NCBI GenBank assembly: GCA_036794825.1
Contig: DAIRGA010000024.1
Location: forward strand, 1 to 64,000
From: RZYY01 sp036794825
GTDB taxonomy: Bacteria; Bacteroidota; Bacteroidia; Bacteroidales; 4484-276
Direction: 5' to 3'
Length of the DNA: 64,000 nucleotides
Positions 17,386-26,061 of the stretch are shown here, one piece after another. Below the pieces are notes generated by a model. The model was not told where the DNA came from. It saw only the letters and a list, made by a program, of their open reading frames with translations, and did no database searches. Position numbers and translations under genes: made by a program. Within the stretch, counting starts at the first letter, position 1. Each line of letters begins with the position of its first letter.

Positions 17386-20157
17386 CTATTTTGTTTTGAT
17401 AAGTTTAGTTGTTAGATTTCTAATCCCTGCTTTAACCTTGCACAGGTAAATGCCTTCAGGTACATTGCCGGCTTGCCAGGCTGTTTGATAAGTGCCTGCA
17501 GTCAGCTTTTCATGCACCAGGGTTTCGACAAGTTGCCCTAAATGATTGTAAATGGCAATTTCGACCTTTGAATTTTCGGTGAGGGTGAACTCAATGTTTG
17601 TGCTGCCGGTGAAGGGATTGGGGTAGCTGGTAAGTTCCAAGCCACTTTTTCCGGGATCAACTTTTTCTATTCCAACCACGCAGGGAATTGAGCCGTATTC
17701 GTAGGGTCCCATGTCAACAACTGCTCCGCTCACTCCGCCGTCCCAGATGCGGTAATTACCAAGCAGGTCAACCCATGGCAGGTTTAGTCCGGTAACATCC
17801 GGAATCCCGGCATCAATGCAGGGTGAACCTGCACTCAACTGGTAATCCAGCGCCAGCGCGTCAAAAAAGACAGGATCAGCATCAATGTTGTTTTCATACA
17901 CGCCTGTTCCAATGCCATAGGGACCGATACCGGCCTGCCCGCCTTCGATGTTGTTGTATTTAAAATCTACGTTGCAGTTGTTGGACGAAATGTAAATCTG
18001 GTTGTTTTCTGGTGCTGTGTTGCCCCAAAAGATGTTATTAATAAGGTCGGGATTTGATCCGCTGTAAATTTCAAGAGCGCCGCCTCTGAAATTAGAATGA
18101 TTGTTTACAAAAGTATTGTTGAGCAATATTGGGTTTGAATTTGTGGATATTAATATTGCTCCACCACCATCTGCACTGTTTTTCAGGGATTGATTACCAT
18201 AAAACAAGCAGTTTACAATTTCAGGCGAGGAATTTAAATAGCAGGCAATTCCCCCGGACCAGTTGGCGCTGTTTGCGTTAAAAATACAATTCCTGATCAC
18301 AGGGCTACTGTTCCACAATGCGATGGCTCCGCCGCTGGCAACCAAACTTCCGTCATTTAACGCCCTGTTATGATGGAAAACACAGTTTTCGATGACGATG
18401 TTGTTGTAATCCCTTATTCCTATAGCACCTCCGCAGTTATAATAAGAAGAGGGCGCAACAAGAGGAGGAAACCCATACTCAAATATGCAATGCCGAAATA
18501 CCGAAGTTGGATTGTTTGGGGATGTACCGTCAAATCCAATATGCCCCCAGCCCAATTCAGGATTTACGGCGGTAAAGACAATGCTTCCGGTATTGCTCGT
18601 ATCACCGATAGCCTGCAACGATCCTTCGACAATGAATTGAACACGGTCGGAGAATTTAACCCACACTCCGGGGTCAATCTCCAGTGTCTGACCATCCGGA
18701 ATGGTGATGTCGCCGGTAACAATGTATGGATGACCGGCCATGGTCCAGTGACCTGATACATCGCCCGGCAGCACCTGCGTTCCTTTCGGCGGTGATGCCA
18801 CTATTTTGGCCTCATTGATCTGCCAGAAGCCACCATTTAGCCTTCCATTACCGCTGAAGGTTTGGTTGGCATAGGTTGACAAAGTTGTAATGGTTTGAAT
18901 TTGCCTGTTATTCAAATCCTTGAAAAACGATGCAGCAACTGCCTGGACATCGGCAGAACTGTTCGCGGAAGCATTGTAAACGGGTGTGTGAGCTGATGTC
19001 CCCCACCATCCCAGGCTGGGGTTGCTGGTGTTTTGATAGGTTTTTGCTGTGTCGCAGACCCAACCAAACACTTTTTCGCCATTGATTTCAGCGGTGATAT
19101 CTGAATGATAGAAATTTACTTCATGCATCGGGTAAATATAACTCCAGTCTTCCCCTACGATATCTTCGCCAATATTGCGAAGTCCCATTTTAATTTTCAC
19201 CTGTTCGGGAGTAAAGCCCCTGTACTGAAGTTGCAATGCGAAATTTTGAAATCCGGAACCATTTTCACCTAACAATCTGGCAAAACCGGCATTCGGGTCG
19301 GGATCAATATCATCATAATCCCTCGATGCAATATAGTATTTCTGGTTGTCATGACCATCCCCTTTGGGCTCCGGCCCGGCGCCGTTGGCATCCCAGCCGG
19401 CAAAACCTTCATGATTTATGGCAAGCCCATTGAAAGGCAGTTCAGGACGGCCTTTTTCGATACTACCACTGATATTGCGGTAGGATCCGGTTCTTCCGTT
19501 GCCGGTAAAAGGAACTGTCGAACCTAAGCTTTGAAAATTGAAGCGCAATTCTTGCCCGGCAACATCGAGCAGGAAGGCTGCAGCTACTGCTTTAACTGCA
19601 GCAGAGCTGTTGCCCGAGGCGTCTGTCGGTACGAAAAAGTTGGATTCCATTTGCCATATCCAACCCGTTGAAGCACCATAATTAAACATCATATAATTGG
19701 TAATGCCTGAAATCATGGGTTCACCATTGAGCGTCATCAGGGAGTTTATGGGATAAAAATTCAGATGGTGCTCGTTTCCGAATGTAAACCAGTCTTCGCC
19801 CTCAAGGTCATTTCCCAGGGAAGCCAATCCCAATTTAACTATTACCTGGCCCGGTGTGAACCCATTGTCGGTGAGCGCCTGGGCAAACAGCGGAAAGTCA
19901 GTACCAATGCTTGTTACATGGGCGCCTGCTGCAGCAGCAGGGTTAACATAGTCGCGCGAAGCAATATAATACGTAAAAGTACTATGGCCATTGCCATAGG
20001 GTTCGGGGCCGGTTCCATCGGCATCCCAGGCTGCAGCGCCTTCGTTGTCGGTGATCAATCCCTGAATCTGAATCTGGGAATGAAGTGAGAGAGCGATAAA
20101 CAGGAAAAATGTGATAGCTAAAATTTCCCGTTCCATGTGTAATTGGTTTGAATACAT
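17386..20157 (-). CDS. Secreted beta-helix protein with T9SS sorting domain
   Basis: This 923-aa protein has an N-terminal signal segment (about 8-28). Two copies of an uncharacterised domain follow (about 32-230 and 240-460; each has YYIASRDY, GFTPxQV and EDW). A right-handed parallel beta-helix (about 470-820) opens with the cap PYIVTGDITIPDG and has short repeats such as NNTFVNN. It ends with a T9SS sorting domain (SYPNPFTGSTNIEF... to LIKTK). The ATG at 20157 has GGAGGTA a few bases upstream, so I keep it even though Met8 would give a tidier signal peptide. Beta-helices of this kind are often adhesins or polysaccharide-active proteins; no catalytic residues can be assigned here. The same cap module is in the gene at 30243. 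Confidence 0.87.
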   Translation of the reverse strand: MYSNQLHMEREILAITFFLFIALSLHSQIQIQGLITDNEGAAAWDADGTGPEPYGNGHSTFTYYIASRDYVNPAAAAGAHVTSIGTDFPLFAQALTDNGFTPGQVIVKLGLASLGNDLEGEDWFTFGNEHHLNFYPINSLMTLNGEPMISGITNYMMFNYGASTGWIWQMESNFFVPTDASGNSSAAVKAVAAAFLLDVAGQELRFNFQSLGSTVPFTGNGRTGSYRNISGSIEKGRPELPFNGLAINHEGFAGWDANGAGPEPKGDGHDNQKYYIASRDYDDIDPDPNAGFARLLGENGSGFQNFALQLQYRGFTPEQVKIKMGLRNIGEDIVGEDWSYIYPMHEVNFYHSDITAEINGEKVFGWVCDTAKTYQNTSNPSLGWWGTSAHTPVYNASANSSADVQAVAASFFKDLNNRQIQTITTLSTYANQTFSGNGRLNGGFWQINEAKIVASPPKGTQVLPGDVSGHWTMAGHPYIVTGDITIPDGQTLEIDPGVWVKFSDRVQFIVEGSLQAIGDTSNTGSIVFTAVNPELGWGHIGFDGTSPNNPTSVFRHCIFEYGFPPLVAPSSYYNCGGAIGIRDYNNIVIENCVFHHNRALNDGSLVASGGAIALWNSSPVIRNCIFNANSANWSGGIACYLNSSPEIVNCLFYGNQSLKNSADGGGAILISTNSNPILLNNTFVNNHSNFRGGALEIYSGSNPDLINNIFWGNTAPENNQIYISSNNCNVDFKYNNIEGGQAGIGPYGIGTGVYENNIDADPVFFDALALDYQLSAGSPCIDAGIPDVTGLNLPWVDLLGNYRIWDGGVSGAVVDMGPYEYGSIPCVVGIEKVDPGKSGLELTSYPNPFTGSTNIEFTLTENSKVEIAIYNHLGQLVETLVHEKLTAGTYQTAWQAGNVPEGIYLCKVKAGIRNLTTKLIKTK

Positions 20158-20505
20158 AAATACCTCCGGTTTTTTTGAATTTGAAAATAAATTATCGGTC
20201 TAAAATTACTGCAAATGGAGGTGGATGTCAAGGTAAATACAAAAACGCGCAGGATTTTCGAACCAACGCTGGAAACAAATTGATGAACGCTTGATAAATG
20301 TGGGTGAAATTTTGGAGGGTGAAAGGTAAAAAATTGGGGTAATGGGTGCTTTTCACCGTATTTTTAGTTTCAAGGATGAAAAAATCAGCAAAACAACGAC
20401 TGCTGAGATTATCTGATTAAAAAGGGACAAAACCAAAGCTTTGGCTGCTTCTAAAATGATCAGTTATAGCTGAACTTTTTCGGTTTAATTGAATTATCTT
20501 TCTCT
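20158..20505. other. Divergent intergenic region
   Basis: This stretch separates the minus-strand beta-helix gene from the plus-strand M14 peptidase. It contains the ribosome site of the former (GGAGGTA on the minus strand at about 20161-20167). A weak -7-like TATCTTTC at 20495-20502 points to transcription of the peptidase starting near 20508. I see no ORF, repeat or hairpin. Confidence 0.4.
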
Positions 20506-20595
20506 ATGTCTGAAGATATTTTGAGGTTGGGCAAAATGGCGATCCAAAAATTGATTTTTTCCTTTCTATCTTTGGCGCTCAATAAATTTACTTAC

Positions 20596-22371
20596 ATGAG
20601 ACTCATTTTATTCATGCTTACTTCTGCAATGATTGTTTTCGCAGGATGCAAATATTCGCCAGAGACTGAAGGAAATTCCCTTATCGAACTCCGCTACATG
20701 GAGGATGAATCGGTTACTTACCAGGAAGCCATTGATTTCTACAAAAAACTGGCCGACCACTACCCTGAAGCCAAATTGCTCACTTATGGCAAAACGGATG
20801 TTGGTAAACCGTTGCATCTTTTTGTGATGGATAAGGAGAGAAAATTCACCCCGGAAGCGGCCAGGGAATCAGGTAAATCTATTGTGCTGATCATGAACGG
20901 CATTCATCCCGGCGAGCCGGAGGGCATTGACGCCAGCCTGATGTTTGCCGACGACATCCTGCGCAACAAGGACGGGATGCTCAACCTGCTTGACAATACA
21001 GTGGTTTGCATCATCCCGGTTTACAACATCGGCGGAATGCTCAACCGTAGCGCTTATCACCGCACCGGGCAGACTACACCCAAAGAGGCCGGCCATCGTG
21101 GCAACGCCAAAAATCTTGACCTGAACCGCGATTTTGTAAAAATGGACACCAAAAATGCCCAATCCTTTGCGGTATTGTTCAGCGAATGGCAGCCAGATGT
21201 TTTCCTTGATACCCACACCACCAATGGCACCGACCATCCGCAGGTAATCACGGTTATTCCTTACCAGATGGAAGCCCTGCCCAAACCTTTGGGTGAGTTT
21301 TATTACAACCACCTTACCCCATCGCTTTATGAGCAGATGGCAGCAGCAGGCTTCGACCTGATCCCTTATGTGGATTACTGGAATACCACCCCCAAAGACG
21401 GCATCAAACTCAACCCGCAGACACCACGGTTTTCGACCGGGTATACCAGCCTTTTCAATACGATGAGTTTTATGACCGAAAACCAGATCTACGCATCATT
21501 TCCCGACCGGGTAATGTCGGTTTATCATTTTAAAAAAGCGCTGGTTTCGTTTACCAATGCCAACAGCGCTGACATTGTCAGGTTGAAGAAAGAGGCTGAT
21601 GAAATTACCCGGCAACAAAAGGAATTTGTGGTTCAATGGGAAACTGACAGCCTGAATTTCAAAATGATCCGTTACAGAGGCTACGAAGGAGAGATGGCGC
21701 CAAGTCCAGTAACCGGGCTGCCGCGCTTTGGCTTCAATCGTGAAAAACCTTACGACACCTTAATCCCATATTATGATCGGCATTTGCCGGTGAAATCTGT
21801 TACTGCACCGGAGTTTTACATTCTACCACAAGCCTGGGAACAGGTGGTTGAGCGGCTCGGATTGAATGGGGTCAACATGCTCCGGTTTACCAAAGATACA
21901 ATGATCACGGCCGAAAGATACATCATCAAAGAGGTAAAAACCAATCCTTACAAATACAACTGGCGCCAGAACCACACCGAAGTAAAGTATGAACGGGTAA
22001 CCGAAACCGTGAATGTGTGGGAGGGCGACTACCTTATACCGATGAACCAGCCGGCCAACCGCTATATCGTCGAAATGCTTGAGCCTGAAGCCCAGGATTC
22101 GTTTTTCCGCTGGAACTTCTTCGATCCCATTCTCGAAGAGCGGGAATATTATTCATCCTACGGTTTTGAAGAAAACGCCCAGCGTTATCTCGATGAACAT
22201 CCTGATTTCAGAAAGCAATGGGAAGAAGCCATTAAAAACGACACCGCACTCCAAAAAAGTCACCGCGCGCAACTGGGATACATTTATCACAATACCGAAT
22301 GGGCTGATAATGTGACACGGAAATATCCGGTGGCAAGGGTAAATGAAAAGATCAACCTGCCAGTGAATTAG
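20596..22371 (+). CDS. M14-family zinc carboxypeptidase-like lipoprotein
   Basis: The chosen start at 20596 gives 591 aa beginning with a lipoprotein signal (MRLILFMLTSAMIVFAGC), Cys18 being the lipidation site. An in-frame ATG at 20506 lies just after the likely promoter and would bury that signal. The M14 metallopeptidase fold shows zinc ligands H104 and E107 in GIHPGEPEG, the substrate-binding NRD in LDLNRDF, and the third ligand H207 in DTHTTNG. It probably trims peptides or cell-wall fragments in the periplasm or at the surface. It is a lone plus-strand gene followed within 31 nt by the end of a convergent ATPase gene. Confidence 0.85.
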   Translation: MRLILFMLTSAMIVFAGCKYSPETEGNSLIELRYMEDESVTYQEAIDFYKKLADHYPEAKLLTYGKTDVGKPLHLFVMDKERKFTPEAARESGKSIVLIMNGIHPGEPEGIDASLMFADDILRNKDGMLNLLDNTVVCIIPVYNIGGMLNRSAYHRTGQTTPKEAGHRGNAKNLDLNRDFVKMDTKNAQSFAVLFSEWQPDVFLDTHTTNGTDHPQVITVIPYQMEALPKPLGEFYYNHLTPSLYEQMAAAGFDLIPYVDYWNTTPKDGIKLNPQTPRFSTGYTSLFNTMSFMTENQIYASFPDRVMSVYHFKKALVSFTNANSADIVRLKKEADEITRQQKEFVVQWETDSLNFKMIRYRGYEGEMAPSPVTGLPRFGFNREKPYDTLIPYYDRHLPVKSVTAPEFYILPQAWEQVVERLGLNGVNMLRFTKDTMITAERYIIKEVKTNPYKYNWRQNHTEVKYERVTETVNVWEGDYLIPMNQPANRYIVEMLEPEAQDSFFRWNFFDPILEEREYYSSYGFEENAQRYLDEHPDFRKQWEEAIKNDTALQKSHRAQLGYIYHNTEWADNVTRKYPVARVNEKINLPVN

Positions 22372-22401
22372 CATTTTCGAGCCGTTGAAACAGATTCAGT
22401 C

Positions 22402-23535
22402 CTACTTTTTTAAGTACATATTGACAAACCATAATTTGAACAATGGATCAATAAACCCAACCTGCTCGCCCCAAAAATCAATTATCTCTTTGCTTTCGAG
22501 CGCAGATTTGATACGGGTTGTATTGCCCTGCGCTCCCAGATCATAGTTTGCCAGTGTTTCTTTTGATGAAAACTGTGTAACTCCTTCAGCAAGAGCTTTC
22601 AAAAAGTTAATCTGCTTGTTGGTGAGGTTATCCAGTTCTCGCTGAAAAAGCAACGAATGTTGCAACAACAAATCCTCCAAGGTCATGGTGATTACTGAAT
22701 CATCGGCAACACTTTCAGTGTTCTGCCAGACATTTTTTGCCATCATCTGAACAAAATAGGGGTGATTCTCCATCAGTCGGGTAATATGTGCAGCCAAATC
22801 TACTGAAATAGATTTTCCGGTAATGTTAAACTGTCTGACGATATATTCAATCCAATATTTTTCCTCAATTTTGTCGAGAAACAGGATTTCACCAAACTTA
22901 TAAAAAGGCATTGACTTGTTTTCAAAAATGTCAGCAAGCATGTGCCGTTTGCTACCATACATGCAGTATGCAACGCCTTGATGATGTTGCCACACCGAAC
23001 GCAATTTCTTTTGAAAGTCCAGTGAATTCTCAAAATGAGCTATGTTCTGAAACTCATCAATACAAACAACAACTTTTGTCTTTTTCAATTCCGAAACACT
23101 TTGCGGCAGTTCCAGAATTTCGTTCTGAGACTTTCTCAGTTCTTTCCAGTCAAACGAAATCCTGAAATCATTAATGGGATCAACCCCGACACTTATCCGG
23201 GGCACAAGTTGAGCAAAGAAATTTTTACTGTTTGTGATCCACTCCTCCCATTTGTTTGAGGTTGACCTGATGAGCTTAGTGGCAAAATCTTCGAAAAACT
23301 CCTCCTGACTTCTGACATTAAACAAATCGATCATACAAAAATGGATGTTTTCATTTTCTGATTTTATCTGTTCAGCGACATGACTGATCAGGGAAGATTT
23401 CCCCCATCGCCGGGGCGAAATGAGCATGGTATTCAGATTGCTCATCAGGTTGATTTTCAACTTTTCTGAGTCCTTTTCACGATCAATAAAGTTATTCCCC
23501 TCAACAATTTTTCCAAAAATAAACGGTGCTTTCAT
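22402..23535 (-). CDS. Archaeal-type AAA ATPase with C-terminal winged helix (ATPase E)
   Basis: From the ATG at 23535 this is a 377-aa ATPase of the group first described from archaea, with Walker A in SPRRWGKSSL and Walker B in VVVCIDEFQN. The last ~90 residues look like a winged-helix DNA-binding module (LTNKQINFLKALAEG... to the C-terminus). It lacks the nuclease-like tail found in relatives at 50524 and 52192 and is most like the gene at 55192. The upstream ATG at 23553 overlaps the predicted -7 box, so it is unlikely. An elaborate set of inverted repeats lies directly upstream, which suggests self-regulation. Genes of this type are patchily distributed and often mobile; the biochemical role is unknown. 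Confidence 0.82.
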   Translation of the reverse strand: MKAPFIFGKIVEGNNFIDREKDSEKLKINLMSNLNTMLISPRRWGKSSLISHVAEQIKSENENIHFCMIDLFNVRSQEEFFEDFATKLIRSTSNKWEEWITNSKNFFAQLVPRISVGVDPINDFRISFDWKELRKSQNEILELPQSVSELKKTKVVVCIDEFQNIAHFENSLDFQKKLRSVWQHHQGVAYCMYGSKRHMLADIFENKSMPFYKFGEILFLDKIEEKYWIEYIVRQFNITGKSISVDLAAHITRLMENHPYFVQMMAKNVWQNTESVADDSVITMTLEDLLLQHSLLFQRELDNLTNKQINFLKALAEGVTQFSSKETLANYDLGAQGNTTRIKSALESKEIIDFWGEQVGFIDPLFKLWFVNMYLKK

Positions 23536-23550
23536 GCGAGTTTTTTTTTG

Positions 23551-23653
23551 CAAAAGTAGGAATCATTCCGGAGATAGACAAAATTGTATTACACATTTTA
23601 GTATTATACTATTTTGTCTATCACAAATGTGTGTAATACAAAATTGTGTTGCC
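23551..23653 (-). promoter_or_regulatory. Promoter and interleaved palindromic operator of ATPase E
   Basis: On the minus strand TACTTTTG (23551-23558) matches the -7 consensus. Upstream are two interleaved perfect 12-bp inverted repeats: GATAGACAAAAT (23573-23584) with ATTTTGTCTATC (23611-23622), and TTGTATTACACA (23584-23595) with TGTGTAATACAA (23630-23641). A trailing ACAAAATTGTGTTGCC (23638-23653) resembles sequence at 34102-34119. The layout fits operator control by a dimeric DNA-binding protein, possibly ATPase E itself. Confidence 0.6.
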
Positions 23654-23703
23654 ATAAATCATTGTGAATGAATGCCTACCGGAAAACGCTTTGCTTGCGG
23701 GCC

Positions 23704-24306
23704 TTATTTATTACCCACCGCAAAATTGATTCCCACTGCCAGCACCAGTCCGCCCGGGCGCAGGGTTCGTAGTTCATTTTTGGCATCACTGTGCAACTCC
23801 ACCGGATCGAGCAGTGTGTAATAATCTTCGGTGGTGAGCGGAATGGCATAACCGCCTTCGAGATAAAACTTGTTGCGCTTGCCAACCTTCCAGGCATAGC
23901 CGATGGTTACAAACAGATTATCCACCGGGTTGAGGTTCAATCGCACATCCTCCATGCTTCCGGAAACAAGTTTCAACTCGGTTTCAAAATCGTTCAATCC
24001 CGAATTTCTTGAATAACCAGTCTTGAAAAAGAGTTTGTACCAGTCTTTGGGATAATACTGCAGATTAACCGCCCACTTTGTACCCCAGCTGCTTATGCCT
24101 ATTCCTCCTCCTACTCTTAAAGGCTTGGAAGCAACGATTTCGATTTGCGGTCCAATCAACCCGATCATATTTTCAAGCCCCGTGCTTAGCCCAAGGTAAA
24201 CAGTGGGTGGATTAAATTCAGGCTCCAGAAACGGGTTGACTTCTTTTTGTCCTTTCACGCCTGTAAGTGCCAGACTCATAAGGACGAGTGTGATGAATGT
24301 TTTCAT
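23704..24306 (-). CDS. Small outer-membrane beta-barrel-like protein
   Basis: This 200-aa protein has a signal peptide (MKTFITLVLMSLALTGVKG). The rest alternates hydrophobic and polar residues with many Gly and aromatic positions (VGGGIGISSWGTKWAVNLQYY, broken into short strands), as in 8- to 10-strand outer-membrane barrels. The last residues (LAVGINFAVGNK) could be the final strand. I recognise no named family. A good -7 box (TACCTTTG, minus strand, 24353-24360) precedes it, so it is probably monocistronic. Function is unknown. Confidence 0.7.
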   Translation of the reverse strand: MKTFITLVLMSLALTGVKGQKEVNPFLEPEFNPPTVYLGLSTGLENMIGLIGPQIEIVASKPLRVGGGIGISSWGTKWAVNLQYYPKDWYKLFFKTGYSRNSGLNDFETELKLVSGSMEDVRLNLNPVDNLFVTIGYAWKVGKRNKFYLEGGYAIPLTTEDYYTLLDPVELHSDAKNELRTLRPGGLVLAVGINFAVGNK

Positions 24307-24352
24307 TGCATTAGGGTTTTTAGTCAGTAAAGTTTCAATTCATGTACTTGCA

Positions 24353-24360
24353 CAAAGGTA
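24353..24360 (-). promoter_or_regulatory. -7 box for the outer-membrane protein gene
   Basis: Minus-strand TACCTTTG matches TAnnTTTG and lies 46 nt upstream of the ATG at 24306. No convincing -33 element is present. Confidence 0.45.
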
Positions 24361-24540
24361 TTCAGATTCCTGCAATTTGGAATAAGATGACCTAGACTTG
24401 AATTTCATGCCCATGGAGAGGAATTGACAACATTCTTCAGTACTGTCATTTGCAAAAAGCCCATTCCTTCCAAATTACATAGGTTTTTAAGGAATAATGG
24501 CTCAGAATAAATTTTTTGAATTTCAGTCCAGACGTTTTAT

Positions 24541-24548
24541 TACATTTG
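24541..24548 (+). promoter_or_regulatory. -7 box for the orphan gene at 24568
   Basis: TACATTTG matches the -7 consensus 19 nt before the ATG. A TTTG at 24515-24518 lies 22 nt upstream, slightly long for a -33 element. Confidence 0.4.
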
Positions 24549-24567
24549 TCGAATAAAATGTTAGACA

Positions 24568-25350
24568 ATGGAAGCACAAATAGGAAAAAGAGTTTATCAT
24601 TTGGCTTGGTATTTTTCTGAAAAATTTCCCAGAATAAATCACCTCAGAGACACAGCCAGTTTTACTCTCTTGATGTCGATTTTAAACCAACATGGGTTCG
24701 TGTACGGCGATACGATCCTTAACCTTCCATCAAAAAGCACAATGGACAGCTCCAAATTTGTCTTCTCTCCACAGGATTTGGTTGTTTTAACAACTAGACC
24801 ACCAATCTCAGATCTGGACATGGAGGACCGTAGGCGAATTTATAGATCAGGGGGTGATCTGGAAACACACATTCTGTTTACTTTAAAAAGTAAAATCTTC
24901 AGAGTAGCCTCCCGGAGTCACATAAAGTTGACCGAGACACTGGCAAGTCGTTTACCTGTAGAATATCTGAATCGATCAGATATTCAATTCTTTTGCAATC
25001 GGTCGAAAGCGAATCCACAACAATTAAGTTCTTACAGATTCTTAAAAAAATACCCTTGGGATCTGCCACCTGAGACCATTGAAGACTCTTTATCCTGTTT
25101 CTATTTTGTTTTTCTAAAATCGAAATTTCCATACCCAGCCTGTTTAGCTCTTTTCTCTGTCGGAGGATTCGAGGGATTGAGATCGTGCCTGTTTTTAAAA
25201 GAAAAATTTGAAGATCTCAATCTTAATTTTGATGGTGATTCTAGATTTATAATGGTTGAGTTTCCCTCAGAAACAATTAATTCAGAAAGGCTTTCCGATT
25301 ATTCAATTAAAAATTATACAATTGTGGCGGATAGATATCTGGATGAATGA
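24568..25350 (+). CDS. Uncharacterised 260-aa cytoplasmic protein
   Basis: I do not recognise this 260-aa protein. It has no signal peptide, transmembrane segment, Walker motif or obvious catalytic motif. The N-terminal part is helical (VYHLAWYFSEKF), the middle is basic, and the C-terminal part looks alpha/beta. It has its own promoter-like box and is followed by 460 nt of very AT-rich DNA before the next operon, so it is probably a single-gene unit. Its base composition is visibly more AT-rich than that of the flanking peptidase genes, which suggests acquisition by transfer. Confidence 0.65.
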   Translation: MEAQIGKRVYHLAWYFSEKFPRINHLRDTASFTLLMSILNQHGFVYGDTILNLPSKSTMDSSKFVFSPQDLVVLTTRPPISDLDMEDRRRIYRSGGDLETHILFTLKSKIFRVASRSHIKLTETLASRLPVEYLNRSDIQFFCNRSKANPQQLSSYRFLKKYPWDLPPETIEDSLSCFYFVFLKSKFPYPACLALFSVGGFEGLRSCLFLKEKFEDLNLNFDGDSRFIMVEFPSETINSERLSDYSIKNYTIVADRYLDE

Positions 25351-25812
25351 GAAAAGTTTCATCTCCACTAAATGTTGTTTTAGCTAATAGAATATTTTTT
25401 AATTGATATTACCACTTTTTATATTTTGCTGTTTTTTAGTTTGTTAACAATCAACCTTTTGTTGAATTAAAAATGCGATAAATTTTCTTGTTTTTCCCTT
25501 GCAATTCTTTATTATTGAATATGAACAACATACAAAGAAACCGAAATCTATTTTTTGCAATGATAACCCAGCGAATTTTAATAGGAAATTTTCCATCATC
25601 CTGATAATTATTAATTTGCTTTAGCTCACTATTTATTCCACTTTTTTTAGTGATTTAGAACTGCATTTCCGTTTTCAATCTGAAGTTTAAGCCCCTTTGA
25701 GTTGTTTTTCATTTTTAATTTGAAAAATTAATGCAGTTGGATATTTCTTTAGTTTAAAAATTACCGCCGCTACTGTGTCTTTATCTTTGCAGAATACAAA
25801 AAGTATCAAAAA
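25351..25812. other. AT-rich intergenic region upstream of the J-domain/propeller operon
   Basis: These 462 bases contain no credible gene. They are very AT-rich, with several T-runs. The only feature I can support is a -7 box (TATCTTTG) at 25782-25789. Confidence 0.5.
25782..25789 (+). promoter_or_regulatory. -7 box of the J-domain/propeller operon
   Basis: TATCTTTG followed by C is a perfect TAnnTTTG element 23 nt before the ATG at 25813. The -33 position has no TTTG, which could mean activator dependence. Confidence 0.5.
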
Positions 25813-26061
25813 ATGGCAGCACAGGTATACACGGACGTAATAAAACCTTCCTCCAACGACACTGCTTGTGTGCATGATATCCGCAAGATTGTGTATCGTG
25901 CATGCATATTGTGGGTGGATACTAAATGCAATGGGCAAGGAGGGGAATACTCAAAATGGCATGAAAGGGCGAACACACAGGCAAAACTGGGTCAAAATCT
26001 TCCCGCAAAGCCTTACGAATTAATAAAAACAAGCAAAACCACTAAAAAAAAGATGTCATGA
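25813..26061 (+). CDS. Uncharacterised 82-aa protein, first gene of a three-gene operon
   Basis: This 82-aa protein has two central Cys residues (CVHD, DTKCNG) plus a third in RACILW, and a very basic tail (KTSKTTKKK). It lacks a signal peptide and I recognise no family. Its stop overlaps the start of the next gene (ATGA, 26058-26061), the classic sign of translational coupling, so it is probably a real gene whose product works with the J-domain-like protein. The basic tail might bind nucleic acid, but that is a guess. Confidence 0.6.
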   Translation: MAAQVYTDVIKPSSNDTACVHDIRKIVYRACILWVDTKCNGQGGEYSKWHERANTQAKLGQNLPAKPYELIKTSKTTKKKMS

